The position numbers were made by a program, and so were the translations under genes. Under the pieces are notes generated by a model, which saw only the letters and a list, made by a program, of their open reading frames with translations, was not told the DNA's origin and made no database searches. This document shows, piece after piece, positions 24,441 through 34,619 of a DNA stretch of 64,000 bases. The DNA is taken from positions 10,452,731 through 10,516,730 of the forward strand of contig CM038039.1 of the NCBI GenBank assembly GCA_021397845.1. The letters are read 5' to 3'. The stretch comes from Areca catechu (taxonomy: Eukaryota > Streptophyta > Magnoliopsida > Arecales > Arecaceae). Within the stretch, counting starts at the first letter, position 1; the number at the start of each line of letters is the position of its first letter.

Positions 24441-25074
24441 TGGTTAGATTAGATCCATTCTACACCAACAATATAAATTATATATGATAAAAAAGTATTT
24501 ATACAATCCTATAAATTTGTTTCGTGGACCTTTAAGGTAAGTTTCTCTGAAAAAAAATTTTCGCAAAGTTTCTCACGATAAGTCCTCCAGAAATTTTACC
24601 AAAAAATTCCATCCCTATAATATCTTTTTCTAAGCAAGCATTTCTAAGCATCTCCAACCCTCTTGGAGACTCAACAATCTATCCAGAGCCATCCAAATCT
24701 CTGTCGGGATGAAAGCTTCGACCACTTTGCCTCGTTTAAACCTTTCTTACTTTCCTGGATCTTGCTGGCACCCACCTACGAGACACTACATTCCACCATG
24801 ATATCAATACCTGCAAAGCATTGATCCTGTTAGTTGTCCATACACTAAACAAAGGCATGGGAGTACTTTTTTTGTTTCCATTGCTTTTAAACAAGTTAAT
24901 TTTAGGTAGATGGTCGCTAATGGTCCATCTTGAGCATATTGACATAGACTCTTTCAAGTATATCCTTTGTCCTTTTTTTTCTTTGATGTACGTGGGAAAT
25001 TCCTCCTGATATGTCAGTATCATAAGAAGCTCCTACTTTTGATCTCAAGCACTTGTATAATTTATACAAGATTC
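23751..25074. other. Intergenic DNA with microsatellites, no gene seen
   Basis: Contains an A-run at about 23852-23874 and a GA dinucleotide repeat at 24392-24438. An open frame on the minus strand at 24736-25023 has no recognisable motif and is not called. Confidence 0.5.
24392..24438. repeat. (GA)n microsatellite, about 23 units
   Basis: Uninterrupted GA dinucleotides; likely length-polymorphic and a usable marker locus. Confidence 0.95.
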
Positions 25075-25095
25075 AAAAACTAATTGCTTAGCCAG

Positions 25096-25818
25096 GTCAA
25101 TCCTGTATTCTATGTGCAGGAGTGAGTGGAAGGTTGGCAGGGTAGAGCCCTCTCATCTATGGATAGGATTATTTTAATTAGATCAGTCATCACTTCTCTT
25201 CCATTATTTTTCCTCTCTAGTACTATTATCCCTAGGTCTGTCATCATCAAGGTGGAGCAAACTATCAACTCCTCTTTTTGGTCCTCTTTGAGTACTTGAT
25301 GGAGGGTGCACCTTTTGGGCTGGAGTGTTGTTTATCAATCCATCCGGGATGGAGGACTTGGTATTCATTCTTTGATAGTAAGGAGGGAGGCTCTGTTGGC
25401 GAGATATTTTGCTATATTTATATTGGGGTTGGAGAGTATGTGGACCGTTATGATGGGGAGCTGCCATGGCCTTTGTTCCACCTTCTCCAAGGGGGGGCCT
25501 CGCTCGCCTCGATGCAACTCGATGATCTGGAGAGAGATGGTGGCCAATGCCTCTCTTGTTACTTCCCATATAGGATGGGTGATTGGCGATGGTAGATTGA
25601 TTGATTTCATGAACGACTCATGGATCTCGAATGTTTCTTTAGCTCGGTGGCCTACCTATATTACCATGGATGTTTTGGTTATCAGGACTGTCGCTGATCT
25701 CTTGACTCCTGATGGTACTCACTGGTCTCCTTCGTTGGTCATTCGGACTTTTGGTGTTATTATAGAGGATAGGGTCCTGTCTATTGCCTTGCCGGTTCAT
25801 TTTTGTTCCGACGTGTGA
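25096..25818 (+). pseudogene. LINE reverse transcriptase C-terminal remnant
   Basis: Translated pieces carry the typical LINE sequence after the RT palm, including LGWSVVYQSIRDGGLGIHSL and WVIGDGRLIDFMNDSW. The first matches the 'GGLGI' block and the second the 'IGDG...FW.D.W' block of plant LINE ORF2 proteins. The reading frame changes at least once within this stretch. The catalytic YADD part lies upstream and is absent. Confidence 0.8.
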
Positions 25819-25916
25819 GTTTGGAGGTCTTCTATTGTGCCTAGAGTCTCTCTATTGGATTTGTATCCTATGTTCGGCTCGAAGTCGCAAAGGAGACTTG
25901 ACATTGGTCGAATCTG

Positions 25917-26229
25917 ATCTTTGGGAGTGCATCTTGGGATGTCTCTCTTCCTGTGGAAGGTCGCCTGGCACCGCCTTCCGACGAGATCTCTTCTCAATGC
26001 TAGAGGGATTCAGTTGCCCCCTTCGTGCCTAGCTTGTGATGTGGACACTGAGTCCATTGAGCATGTATTATTTCTGTGCCTGAGAGCTTGGCAAGTATGG
26101 AGGATGGCTGGGTTGGATCACCTGTTTCAACATTCTGTGGACCTTATCGACACCTTCTTCGGTCTCCTCAGGTCGCCTACTGCTCATATTTCTCCAGCTT
26201 TTCTAGCCTACATTGCTTATTATGTCTAG
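25917..26229 (+). pseudogene. LINE zf-RVT domain remnant
   Basis: The frame reads LFLWKVAWHRLPTRSLLNAR, then CLACDVDTESIEHVLFLC and AWQVW. The C-x2-C...H-x4-C pattern and 'LFLWK...LPT...L..R' lead are diagnostic of the reverse-transcriptase-associated zinc-binding domain. It ends at a TAG. Confidence 0.85.
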
Positions 26230-26304
26230 CTTTCTCGGAATGCTCTCGTCTTCTCTTCCTCTACGTGCCCTTCCAGAGTTCTTGTTGAAAGAGCTCGGGC
26301 TCAT

Positions 26305-26830
26305 ATGGAAGAGTATCAAAAGGTGACTATGACATCCACGAAGATCTGGGATTCTGGTTTTGCTCATAGAGCACCTCGGAGGGTATTTATTGCTTGGGAG
26401 TCCCCTCCTCCGAGGTTTGTCAAGGTCAATTTTGATGGAAGTGTTCGAGATATAGAGGGAGGGGCCGAATTTGTGATTCATGGATCTAGCTTGGGCATTC
26501 TTGCTGCTGGAGGTTATCATCTGCTTGACTGTACTGTTCCTTTCACAGAGCTTAGAGCTGCGTATGCTGGTATTCGGTTTGCCTATCGATGCCTAAGCTT
26601 GGATCATCTCATTATTGAGGGGGATTCAGCCGTCGCACCCCTTGATTCATGATATTGCTATTTGGTTGTATGGCTGCTCCTCCATTCTTGTTAGGCACGT
26701 ATATCGGGAGGCTAACATGGCAGCAGATTGGATGGCCTCCTATGCTACACATTACTCAGGAGAGGTGGTTTGGATTCATTTCAGTGACACTCCTTTTGCT
26801 TTTAGAGATTGTATTTTTTTTTTGACTTTT
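26305..26830 (+). pseudogene. LINE RNase H domain remnant (RVT_3 type)
   Basis: The first frame reads FVKVNFDGSVRDIEGGAEF, then TELRAAYAGI and EGDSA; a shifted frame continues with VRHVYREANMAADWMA. These give the D...E...D...REAN..AD order of plant RNase H domains at LINE C-termini. A frameshift lies at about 26630. The catalytic Asp of NFDGS, the Glu of TELRA and the Asp of EGDS are still present. Confidence 0.85.
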
Positions 26831-26897
26831 TGGAATATATTCATACCAGAATTGTGGGTTGAATTATCCACTTTACCAAAAAAAAAACTAATTGCTT

Positions 26898-27124
26898 GTG
26901 CCTGTGCAATTCTAGTTTAGACATGAGTAATATTGAGAAATCTATGATGTCTAGAAAAATCCATTTTCTCTTTTAGTTTTATCATGAAAGCATACCACTA
27001 GGATTATAATCTTAGCAAAACAATCTGCACCGCAGTAACTAGGCAATTGTTGCCCTTATGAACAATGTATTGAACTAGAAGTCTCGAAGGAGACAATATC
27101 AACTAAGTCATGTAAATTTTTGTA
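26898..27124. other. Short intergenic stretch
   Basis: No gene or repeat could be supported here. Confidence 0.4.
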
Positions 27125-27570
27125 TCATATAATATATATATATATAGAGAGAGAGAGAGAGGGGTCAGACTTAGATAAGGTCGAGTAGATTTGAGCTCAT
27201 ATCTGGTCATGTTAAAATTGGATAGTAAGGATCCTACATTAATGATCCAAGCTATTGAATATGATCTACTATATCAAAACTACTTACATATCAAAAATCA
27301 GATGATTTGGAAATCGCTAGATTATGTATCAAGTATTCAAAAAATATATTTAATTTAATTTTATTTAGGCTGTCCAATTTTTGACTAATTGATATATAGG
27401 TTAAGAGTCTCCAAATTATATGATTTTTAATATGAAAATAGTTTTGAGATAATAGATCCCATTCAACTGCTTGGATCATCAATTCAGGACCTCCATTGTA
27501 AAGTTTTGACCTAGTCAGATTTGAGTTCAAATCCATTTGAGAGGAGCCAAGTTCACCTATATATATAGTT
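27125..27570. mobile_element. Fold-back (long inverted repeat) MITE
   Basis: The left half (about 27150-27340) is an imperfect inverted copy of the right half (about 27370-27560). For example 'aatgatccaagctattgaat' on the left pairs with 'atgatccaagcagttgaat' read on the minus strand of the right half, and the pairing continues into 'ctcaaaactatttt'. A TA/GA microsatellite borders the left end and TATATATA the right. It is non-coding, and transcription would give a long hairpin RNA. Confidence 0.7.
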
Positions 27571-27727
27571 GAAGAAATATTGAAGAACATCTAGATAGTT
27601 GATTCATTTATGAATCGACATGTATCCTGATTAGATGTTGACGTGTAACTATTTTTAGCCGAAGGATAGGTGTTTGTTGGCATAAGTTGTTGTCTAAAGC
27701 CGGAAGGGATACACTGAGATTTTAATA

Positions 27728-27927
27728 TGAATATGGTATCTAGATCTTTTTCTACAGGTTCTTCTTCTAAAAAGGATGATACCGGCTATCCAATAAAAAT
27801 AACAAATGAGCAGTTGAGCAAGTGGACTATTCTAGAAATTAATAAAAGATCAATATACTAACATAGAATCCTACCTGACAATAGGGTTAAAATAAAAGAA
27901 AAGACTGTATCAATAATAAGCGACCAT
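27728..27927 (+). pseudogene. Caulimovirid-like movement-protein region, N-terminal piece
   Basis: Begins with ATG at 27728 and reads about 43 codons to an in-frame TAA near 27857, then continues in the same style to the solo LTR boundary at 27928. The sense of the sequence resumes directly after the LTR at 29912. The assignment rests on the colinear order with the downstream blocks, not on a strong motif here. Confidence 0.5.
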
Positions 27928-29916
27928 TGATACGCGTAGCTATGCACCAATTTTAATACCTTAATTTCACTATTCTTACGTAGAGTACGGGAGTAAGTGT
28001 CGAATCCATAGAAACTTTTGTAGTTATTTCGAAAAGTGTACAATGAAAATCAAATAAAAAGAGAATTAATAATGAATATAATCAAGATATATCTATCTTA
28101 ACGAGAGTACGGCCCGTACCCGTAGATCATGATCTATCCTTTTTAAGAATAAATCAGTCTAAAATTATGTTCACTTAAAGAACATACTTAAAGAATACTT
28201 AACATAAACATGAAGAATAAGGTTTTATTTCGTAACATAAAGAAAAAAATACATCTCTAAAATAAATTTCTAAAACAAAATTACTTTTCCCCGAGATCAA
28301 CCCGGTAGCATATCAGAAGATCTTGCAATAGTTCGGAAGGTGGAGCAAGTGGAAGCCTGAAATAGCGATGCGATGGAAACCAGGGAATCGGGAAGTCGCA
28401 GTGGAAGTAGCAATGAAAATGGTGTTAGAAGGGAAGTCGGATGAGAGCGGGGAATGGAAGTGGATGGAAGGGTGGAAAGGTGAGAGATGGAAACAGAGAG
28501 TGCTGGAAATGGAAAGAGCAGAGAAATCCGAATAATGGGGGGAGCACGGAGAGATTGCTTCGAAGGAGCACTGAACGCTGCTTCTCTTATAGATGAAGAG
28601 AAGCACGTCGGGCCCGTATGGAAATCGCATTGGTTTTCTATCGTGATCTCCTTAACAACTTCGATTTCGCATTCCTATCCCTCGCACCGATTTCGATTCC
28701 GCATTCCTATTCCTCACACCTGCTTCGGTTCCGCATCACAATCCATCCAACCATCGCACCATGTTTATTTTATCCCTTATTTTTCAAATTCCATGATCGA
28801 GACCTCGTTTCTCTTTCGGACATCCCGATCCAACTCTCGACAGCATCTTGGACCGTCAACAGGAGGAAGGGAGGGTAGTGCATGGTTGATGGCAAACAGA
28901 CTCGAACAGTGACAGAGATTTGGTGATATAGATGAATCCAGGCAATAGGGGTAGAATGAAGGAGAAAGCAATGGTGGTGCTATTCTCAAGCTTCCTCTCA
29001 AGCCAGCAATAGGAAGGAGGAAGCTGACAATGTCTTCGGTGTTGATGGTAGCAGGCGACGGTGGTTGAAGGGTAACAGCAACTCAAAACCAGGGAGGATG
29101 GCGGTGCTTGGAATCTTGGGGAAGAGAGTGCCCGACGGTCAGCGGTGAGGAAAATGGATGCTGGAAGATGGTATAGGACCGGAGAGGATGAGGGCGAGAC
29201 GGCGGCGGACATGGTGGAGACCGGCCAGATACAAAGGAGGAGATGGCACGTTGTAGGTGGAAGCATGGATCGACGGTGATCTGGGGAGGAGCAAGAATGG
29301 TGTCCCGATGGTGGGGCAGCGACTGATTGGCGATTTCGGTCGTGTTTCTATCAAGAACAGTAGTAGGGGTCTGCACGAGGTTGAAAACAGTGGGAGACAG
29401 TAGAGGAAAAACCGGCAATTGGCAGCTCCGACGGCTTCTCTGGGCAAAGAAGGTGGCTTCGGTGGAAACGGGATGGCGGTTCCAATGATTTTGGCTCAAA
29501 ATAGGCTTCGTGGTCCACGGGTTTGAGCCGTGGACTGTTGGCCATGGCTACTGGTGGTCCGCTGGCCATTCCATAGACCGGGCAGTCGATCCATAGTGGA
29601 CCAGTTATCCCAAAATCCATGCAATTCCATGTAAGCCCCAAAATCCATGCAATTTCTTGTAACATGGACCGGCTGATCCAAGATCCGTGCAATTCCACTA
29701 AGCTCCAAAACCTATACAATTCCTTGTAATTTTTTTGAAATTTGATTTCGAGCTCGTTTGAAGTTCGATTTGAGTGCTGTTAGCGCCATTGGACTCCTAA
29801 AATCGAGCTCTTTGAATTGACAGAATTCTTTCCTACAAATACTACATAAAAATATCAATTCTAATTAAATAATATTGAATTGAATTATTAATATATTTTT
29901 AATAACTATCAACCAC
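27923..29916. mobile_element. Solo LTR A (27928-29911) with target duplication
   Basis: The insert begins TGATACGCGTAGC and ends AACTATCA, flanked by ACCAT (27923-27927) and ACCAC (29912-29916), a 5-bp duplication with one mismatch. It interrupts the movement-protein region cleanly. It holds the phrase 'gtgtcgaatccatag', familiar from plant LTR elements, but no gag, pol or primer site. Open frames at 28310-29720 are not supported as genes. Its strand is undetermined. Confidence 0.65.
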
Positions 29917-30438
29917 AGTCATACCAAGATCCTTAGGACCAAGTATGAGTTCATTCATATAAAGATGGTCCAAGTAGTAGCCAAACACTTAGTCAGAAGA
30001 AGGCTAGACACAACCACCCTCCTCTACCGAAGAGATAATAGGCTAACTCGATTCCATGACTCTCTACAAGGAATGGTAAAGACAAGCCTGTATGAAGGAC
30101 CAATTTATTTCAATTGTAATATTGATATGACCCTTAAGCTTAAGGACAAAAACATTCTCAAAGCCTTAGAACTTGATGTTAAACTTTACAAATTTAATAT
30201 CATGAGCTTAAGGACAAAAACATTCCCAAAAGCCTTAGAACTTGATGTAAAACTTTACAAATTTAATATCATGACAGGATCCTACCCTATAGCAATCATC
30301 TACAAGATCTGCTACAACATAACCAATGATCTTAATCACATTCATGTAATCAACAAAAGAACCCTCGAAGGTATAACTTACTTCCAGATCAATTCTTTGA
30401 AAAGGAATATCCATGTCCTAAAAATACTAATTTTGGAC
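29912..30438 (+). pseudogene. Caulimovirid-like movement-protein region, central piece
   Basis: An open frame runs from about 29965 to the LTR boundary at 30439, with AKHLVRRRLDTTTLLYRRDN near its start and YEGPIYFNCNIDMTL further on; the remainder of the open frame after 30438 is LTR sequence. The content and position fit a viral movement-protein (30K-type) core. It contains a tandem 68/69-bp duplication at 30138-30274. Without the LTR the frame continues at 32684. Confidence 0.6.
30138..30274 (+). repeat. 68/69-bp tandem duplication inside the movement-protein piece
   Basis: The block beginning GCTTAAGGACAAAAACATTC starts at 30138 and again at 30206. The first copy is 68 bases, which shifts the frame; the second has one extra base in its A-run, which restores it, so KALELDVKLYKFNIM appears twice in one open frame. 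Confidence 0.85.
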
Positions 30439-32683
30439 TGTTATAGCCGTTACGATGACGTGGCATGTCTCAGATTCCACCGAGCGTGATCCGAACCACA
30501 GGAATTTTTTCGGCAGAGCGGGAACGGTCCAGCAAGGTCAGATGTGGCTCCACCGTGGGTCAAAGTCAAGTGCTCCTTCGCCAGGTGCCCGACACTCTCG
30601 GTCCGAGCGCCCCTCTGTCGTCCGCCAGGTGTCCACCCAGGAGGGGTCCACCTCGGCCGAAGCCGGCGGCCCCTTGCTCCCTCGCTGGGTGGTGCCCTGA
30701 GACGGTTCCACCTCGATCGAGGTCGAGCCGGGCCTTCCTGCTCCTTCGCCAGGTGGCGCCCGGACATGGGTCCACCTCGGCCGAAGTCGAGCGCCCCTCT
30801 GCCGCTCCACCAGGTGTCCGTCCAGGAGGGGTCCACCTCGGCCAAAGCCAGCGGCCCCTTGCTCCCTCGCCGGGTGGCGCCCTGAGCCGGTTCCACCTCG
30901 ACCGAGGTCGAGCCGGGCCTTCCTGCTCCTTCGCCAGGTGGCGCACGGACACGGGTCCACCTCGGTCGAAGTCGAGCGCCCCTCTGTCGCTCTGCCAGGT
31001 GTCCGCCCAGGAGGGTTCCACCTCGACCGAAGCCGGCGGCCCCTTGCTCCCGCGCTGGGTGGTGCCCTGAGACGATTCCACCTCGGCCGAGGTCGAGCCA
31101 GGGCCTTCCTGCTCCTTCGCCAAGTGGCGCCCGGACACGGGTCCACCTTGGCCGAAGTCGAGCGCCCCTCTACCGCTCCGCCAGGTGTCCGCCCAGGAGG
31201 GGTCCACCTCGGCCGAAGCCGGCGGCCCCTTGCTCCCTCACCGGGTGGCGCCCTGAGACGATTCCACCTCGGCCGAGGTGGTCGAGCCGGGCCTTCCTGC
31301 TCCTTTGCCAGGTGGCGCCCAGACACAGGTCCACCTCGGCCGAAGTCAAGCGCCCCTTTGCCGCTCCGCCAGGTGTCCACCAAGGAGGGGTCCACCTCGG
31401 CCGAAGCCGGCGGCCCCTTGCTCCCTCGCCAGGTGGCGCCCTGAGACGGTTCCACCTCGGCCGAGGTCTAGCCGGGCCTTCCTGCTCCTTCGCCATGTGT
31501 CCGCCTAGGAGGGGCCCACCTCGGCCGGCAGCCCCTTGCTCCCTCGCCGGGTGGTGCCCTGAGACGGTTCTACCTCGGTCGAGGTCGAGTCGGGCCTTCC
31601 TGCTCCTTCACCAGGTGGCGCCCGGACACGGGTCCATCTCGGCCGAAGTTGAGCGCTGCTCTGCCGCTCCGCCAGGTTTCCGTCCAAGATGGGTCCACCT
31701 CGGTCGAAGCCGGCGGCCCCCTTACTCCCTTGTCGGGTGGTGCCCTGAGACGATTCCACCTCGATCGAGGTTGAGCCGGGCCTTCCTGCTCCTTTGCCAG
31801 GTGGCGCCCGGACACGATTCCACCTCGGCCAAAGTCAAGCGCTCCTCTGCCGCTCTGCCAGGTATCCGCCTAGGAGGGGTCCACCTTGGCCGAGGCCGGC
31901 TACCCTGCATGGTGAGACTGCCGAGAAGCAGGGGCACGAGTTCCGAGACCGCCCCTCGGGCAGCGCGCGCCACACCTCGAGAGGAGCGCCGGTACGGTCG
32001 GCAGCAACGCGCGAAACCTCGTTTACATCGGCCCGATGGGTTTCGCAGCCGAGAGGCGAAGTCCTGGCAGACAGGACCCGGTAACAGACATTGTCGACGC
32101 CTGGGAAGGAGAGCGCTTGCGCTCGGCCCAAGGTCTGGCCGGTGTCCTCCCTCTACCCTTTCCTCGCTGGGCTCGGCAAGCAAGACAAGGAGGCCACCGG
32201 ATTCCTGAACCCGAAGGGGAAAGGGGAAATAGAGAGAGAGAGAGAGAAAAGGAGGTGAAAGCGAAGAGGGAGCCTCCCAAGGGCGGGAGGCTGGAGGCAG
32301 CGTGATGGGATAAAAGGATGGGGAGAGTGGATAACCAGGTAAGGGGAAAAAAGGCTGGGAAAAAAAAAGGCACCAAGAGTAGGATCCAAGATCCCGAGAG
32401 GGGTCCCTTGGCGTAAGCTCGGTGAAGGAACTTAGCCCAATTTCCACTCTTCCAGAGACCTTTTTTGCTAAGATAATCTCTAAGCATGGGACTCCTTCGG
32501 GGGCCCACCTTGGAGATTCTGTTCCACTCGCCGTTTTCTAACTTGACCGTCGGAGCTCCCTCGCCCCGGCCAGGGTTTCTGACCTTGTCTTGCAGGATCG
32601 GGAGCCCGGAGACCTCAAGGCGAGACGGTCTGATCCCGCCACCAGCTCTGAAGTTATAGGCCGCGGCGGCGAGATCGGTAACA
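30439..32683 (-). mobile_element. Solo LTR B, GC-rich, with minisatellite
   Basis: On its own strand it starts TGTTACCGATCTCG and ends GGCTATAACA. It is flanked by TGGAC (30434-30438) and GGGAC (32684-32688), a 5-bp duplication with one mismatch. It is the reverse-orientation relative of the LTR at 60188-61770: both share the ends, the words 'cgtcatcgt(a/t)acgg' and the minisatellite. No internal region is present. The long GC-rich open frames in it, on both strands, are produced by the repeats and are not genes. Confidence 0.85.
30590..31900. repeat. ~186-bp higher-order minisatellite in solo LTR B, about seven units
   Basis: The phrase GTCCACCTCGGCCGAAG or a one-base variant recurs at about 186-base intervals (near 30770, 30955, 31140 and 31326). 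Each ~186-bp unit contains three related ~60-bp subunits built on 'cacctcggccga' and 'cgccaggtg'. The equivalent tract at 60188-61770 has only about three units, so most of the length difference between the two LTRs (2245 against 1583 bp) comes from repeat number. Confidence 0.85.
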
Positions 32684-33850
32684 GGGACCATATTTTCTTT
32701 CTTGAAAATTGACTTCTAGAAAATCCATCTCTGCTCCTAGACAACTCCCAAGCATCGTTTAATCAATCACTACTCTCTCAAAAGGAGATGTAGAGATAAA
32801 GTTCAACAGAGATTTGCATAGGAGTACCAGCCATAGATACCTTTCAAATCCTCAACTTTCAATACCTTATAGGTTTAGCTATTCTAGCCCCTCAACTAGG
32901 CTTAGGGAAGTAGAAAATGAACCTAGAATTCCCCAAACAACCTACAATAAGCAAACATCCCCTCCAATCTCTCCAACATATTTCTAAATAACCAAAATAA
33001 AAGATTCTGATATCTGTATAATCCCCAGAGAATTTGAAATTAGCAAACAAACCTTAAGAAAAAAATTTTATTCACCAAAAAATATTGAGAAAAGGAAATG
33101 GTTCTTCAGCCATTTCACCAAAGAACAAAGAAATAATTTTTAAAACAAATATTATCAATTTCTTGAAGCTTTAAGAATAAATGTAAACTTCTTTCCTCGG
33201 TTATAGTACTATATGAAAGAAGATCAAAATGCAAAACAAGTAAACATGGTAGGAGAAAAAATAGTTATTTCTTGGAAAGTTGGAAAGGGTAAGACAATAA
33301 AGAAAATCCACCTTCTATTACAAGAAATCAAGATTCCTGTAAAAGAGATGTAGGTTATTGCTTCCCCTTTCAAAATTAAATCTGACCTACCTAAAATACC
33401 TAATGGTAGAGACCTTAAAAATATTATAGAGCAAAATAATTTTACAAACCAAAACTTAAAAACAATTGAATACCAATTAATCAGAATAGAAGAATTAATA
33501 AAAGAAGAAAACAACTAATAGAATCCAAAGAAAAAAATTTAATTTTTATCTCTCATGAAATCCCAAAGAAATTAATTCCACAACTTAAAGAAAATAATAT
33601 AATGGATGAAATCAATAAAAGACTTGAAAAAATACATATAATCACAACAATCTTAGACACTCCTAATAGGGCTTCACCTTCAATCCCTTCGGCACTAATT
33701 ATTCAAAAAGGCAGAAATATTTCTATTCTAATCCAAGATCATAAGACGTCAAACATTGAGGACTCTAATAGTAACGCAAGTAGCTCAACCTATGACATAG
33801 AAATCCAAAAGAACCAAAATCTAGAAACCAATACAATCCAATCATGAAAC
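32684..33850 (+). pseudogene. Caulimovirid-like polyprotein, movement-protein C-terminal part and linker
   Basis: Resumes after solo LTR B. Blocks readable in several frames include VASPFKIKSDLPKIPNGRDL after a stop, then KNIIEQNNFTNQNLK near 33410 and a low-complexity stretch to about 33845. At least five stops or shifts are present. It lies where a linker between movement protein and capsid domain is expected. Confidence 0.55.
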
Positions 33851-34619
33851 CAATCCACAAAATTGTTCTACCATAGGCCTACCTTCTCAATTGTGATCTT
33901 AGAAGAAAGACCAACAATTAGGCAGAATTATTATTCTATAAATACTATCTATGAATGTAACATAGATGGTTAAACTGAATATCAAATCTTTAATATCCTT
34001 CAAGAGATTATCATGGTAACTACTGCATACTGAACAAAACCAAATGTTATGGATTATGCAATTACCCAAACTTTGGTAGCTGATTTTACTGGCCAATTTA
34101 AAGGTTGGTGGGATCACTATCTTGATGAAATTGATAGAAACAATATCTTGTTTGTCTATAGGAGAAATGCTAATGGTCTAATTATTAGAAATGAATATAG
34201 CGAAGCTATGTAGGATTCGGTTTTAACTCTCATCTTTGTAATAACAAAACATTTCTTAAGAGACCTATCAAATTTAAAAGATAGTATTCTAAGATTTGGG
34301 CTAATCTTAAATACAAAAAACTATAAGATCTTAGGAGATACGAAGATGTCTTTTTGACCAAAGTAATGATTAAGAACGGTTGTCACTAGTCATTCTGGAA
34401 AGAAAAGTTCATTGCTGGACTTTCTCAAGTTTTTACATAACAAAATAATAATATAATACCTTATGCCAAACTCACTTATGGAGATTTAATTAATATTATA
34501 AACTCAGAAGGTTTAAATCTCTGTAATGATCTAAGAATGAAACAACAATTAAAAAGGAACAATTAACCAGTAGAAGAGAACTAGGAAATTTTCATGAACA
34601 ATTTGAATATCCAAGAACC
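33850..34619 (+). pseudogene. Caulimovirid-like capsid/gag region
   Basis: Reads FKGWWDHYLDEIDRNNILF near 34095-34155 and WKEKFIAGLSQVF near 34400, which I associate with the capsid/gag-like part of plant pararetrovirus-type polyproteins. Several TAG and TAA codons and at least one frameshift interrupt it. It ends abruptly at about 34619 against truncated Sirevirus LTR, before any zinc knuckle or protease. Confidence 0.55.

Larger units (their letters stand above)
25090..26887 (+). mobile_element. 5'-truncated LINE (L1-type, RNase H-bearing)
   Basis: The insert is flanked by a 15-bp direct repeat, AAAAACTAATTGCTT, at 25075-25089 and at about 26883-26897, and ends in an A-run at 26878-26887, so it arose by target-primed reverse transcription. 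It encodes, in order, the C-terminal end of a LINE reverse transcriptase, a zf-RVT domain and a plant-type RNase H, with frameshifts between them. The endonuclease and the RT catalytic core are missing, so this is a dead, truncated copy. Confidence 0.9.

Noticed and set aside
24736..25023. Minus-strand open frame of 95 codons
   Set aside because: No motif recognised and no coding-like composition; the region is interrupted on either side.
28310..29720. Several overlapping open frames between 60 and 140 codons
   Set aside because: They lie inside solo LTR A, are on both strands, and have no domain.
30450..32700. Long open frames on both strands, up to about 300 codons, rich in Arg, Pro and Gly
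   Set aside because: They follow from the GC-rich minisatellite of solo LTR B, which stays open in many frames; no domain is present and opposite strands are equally open.
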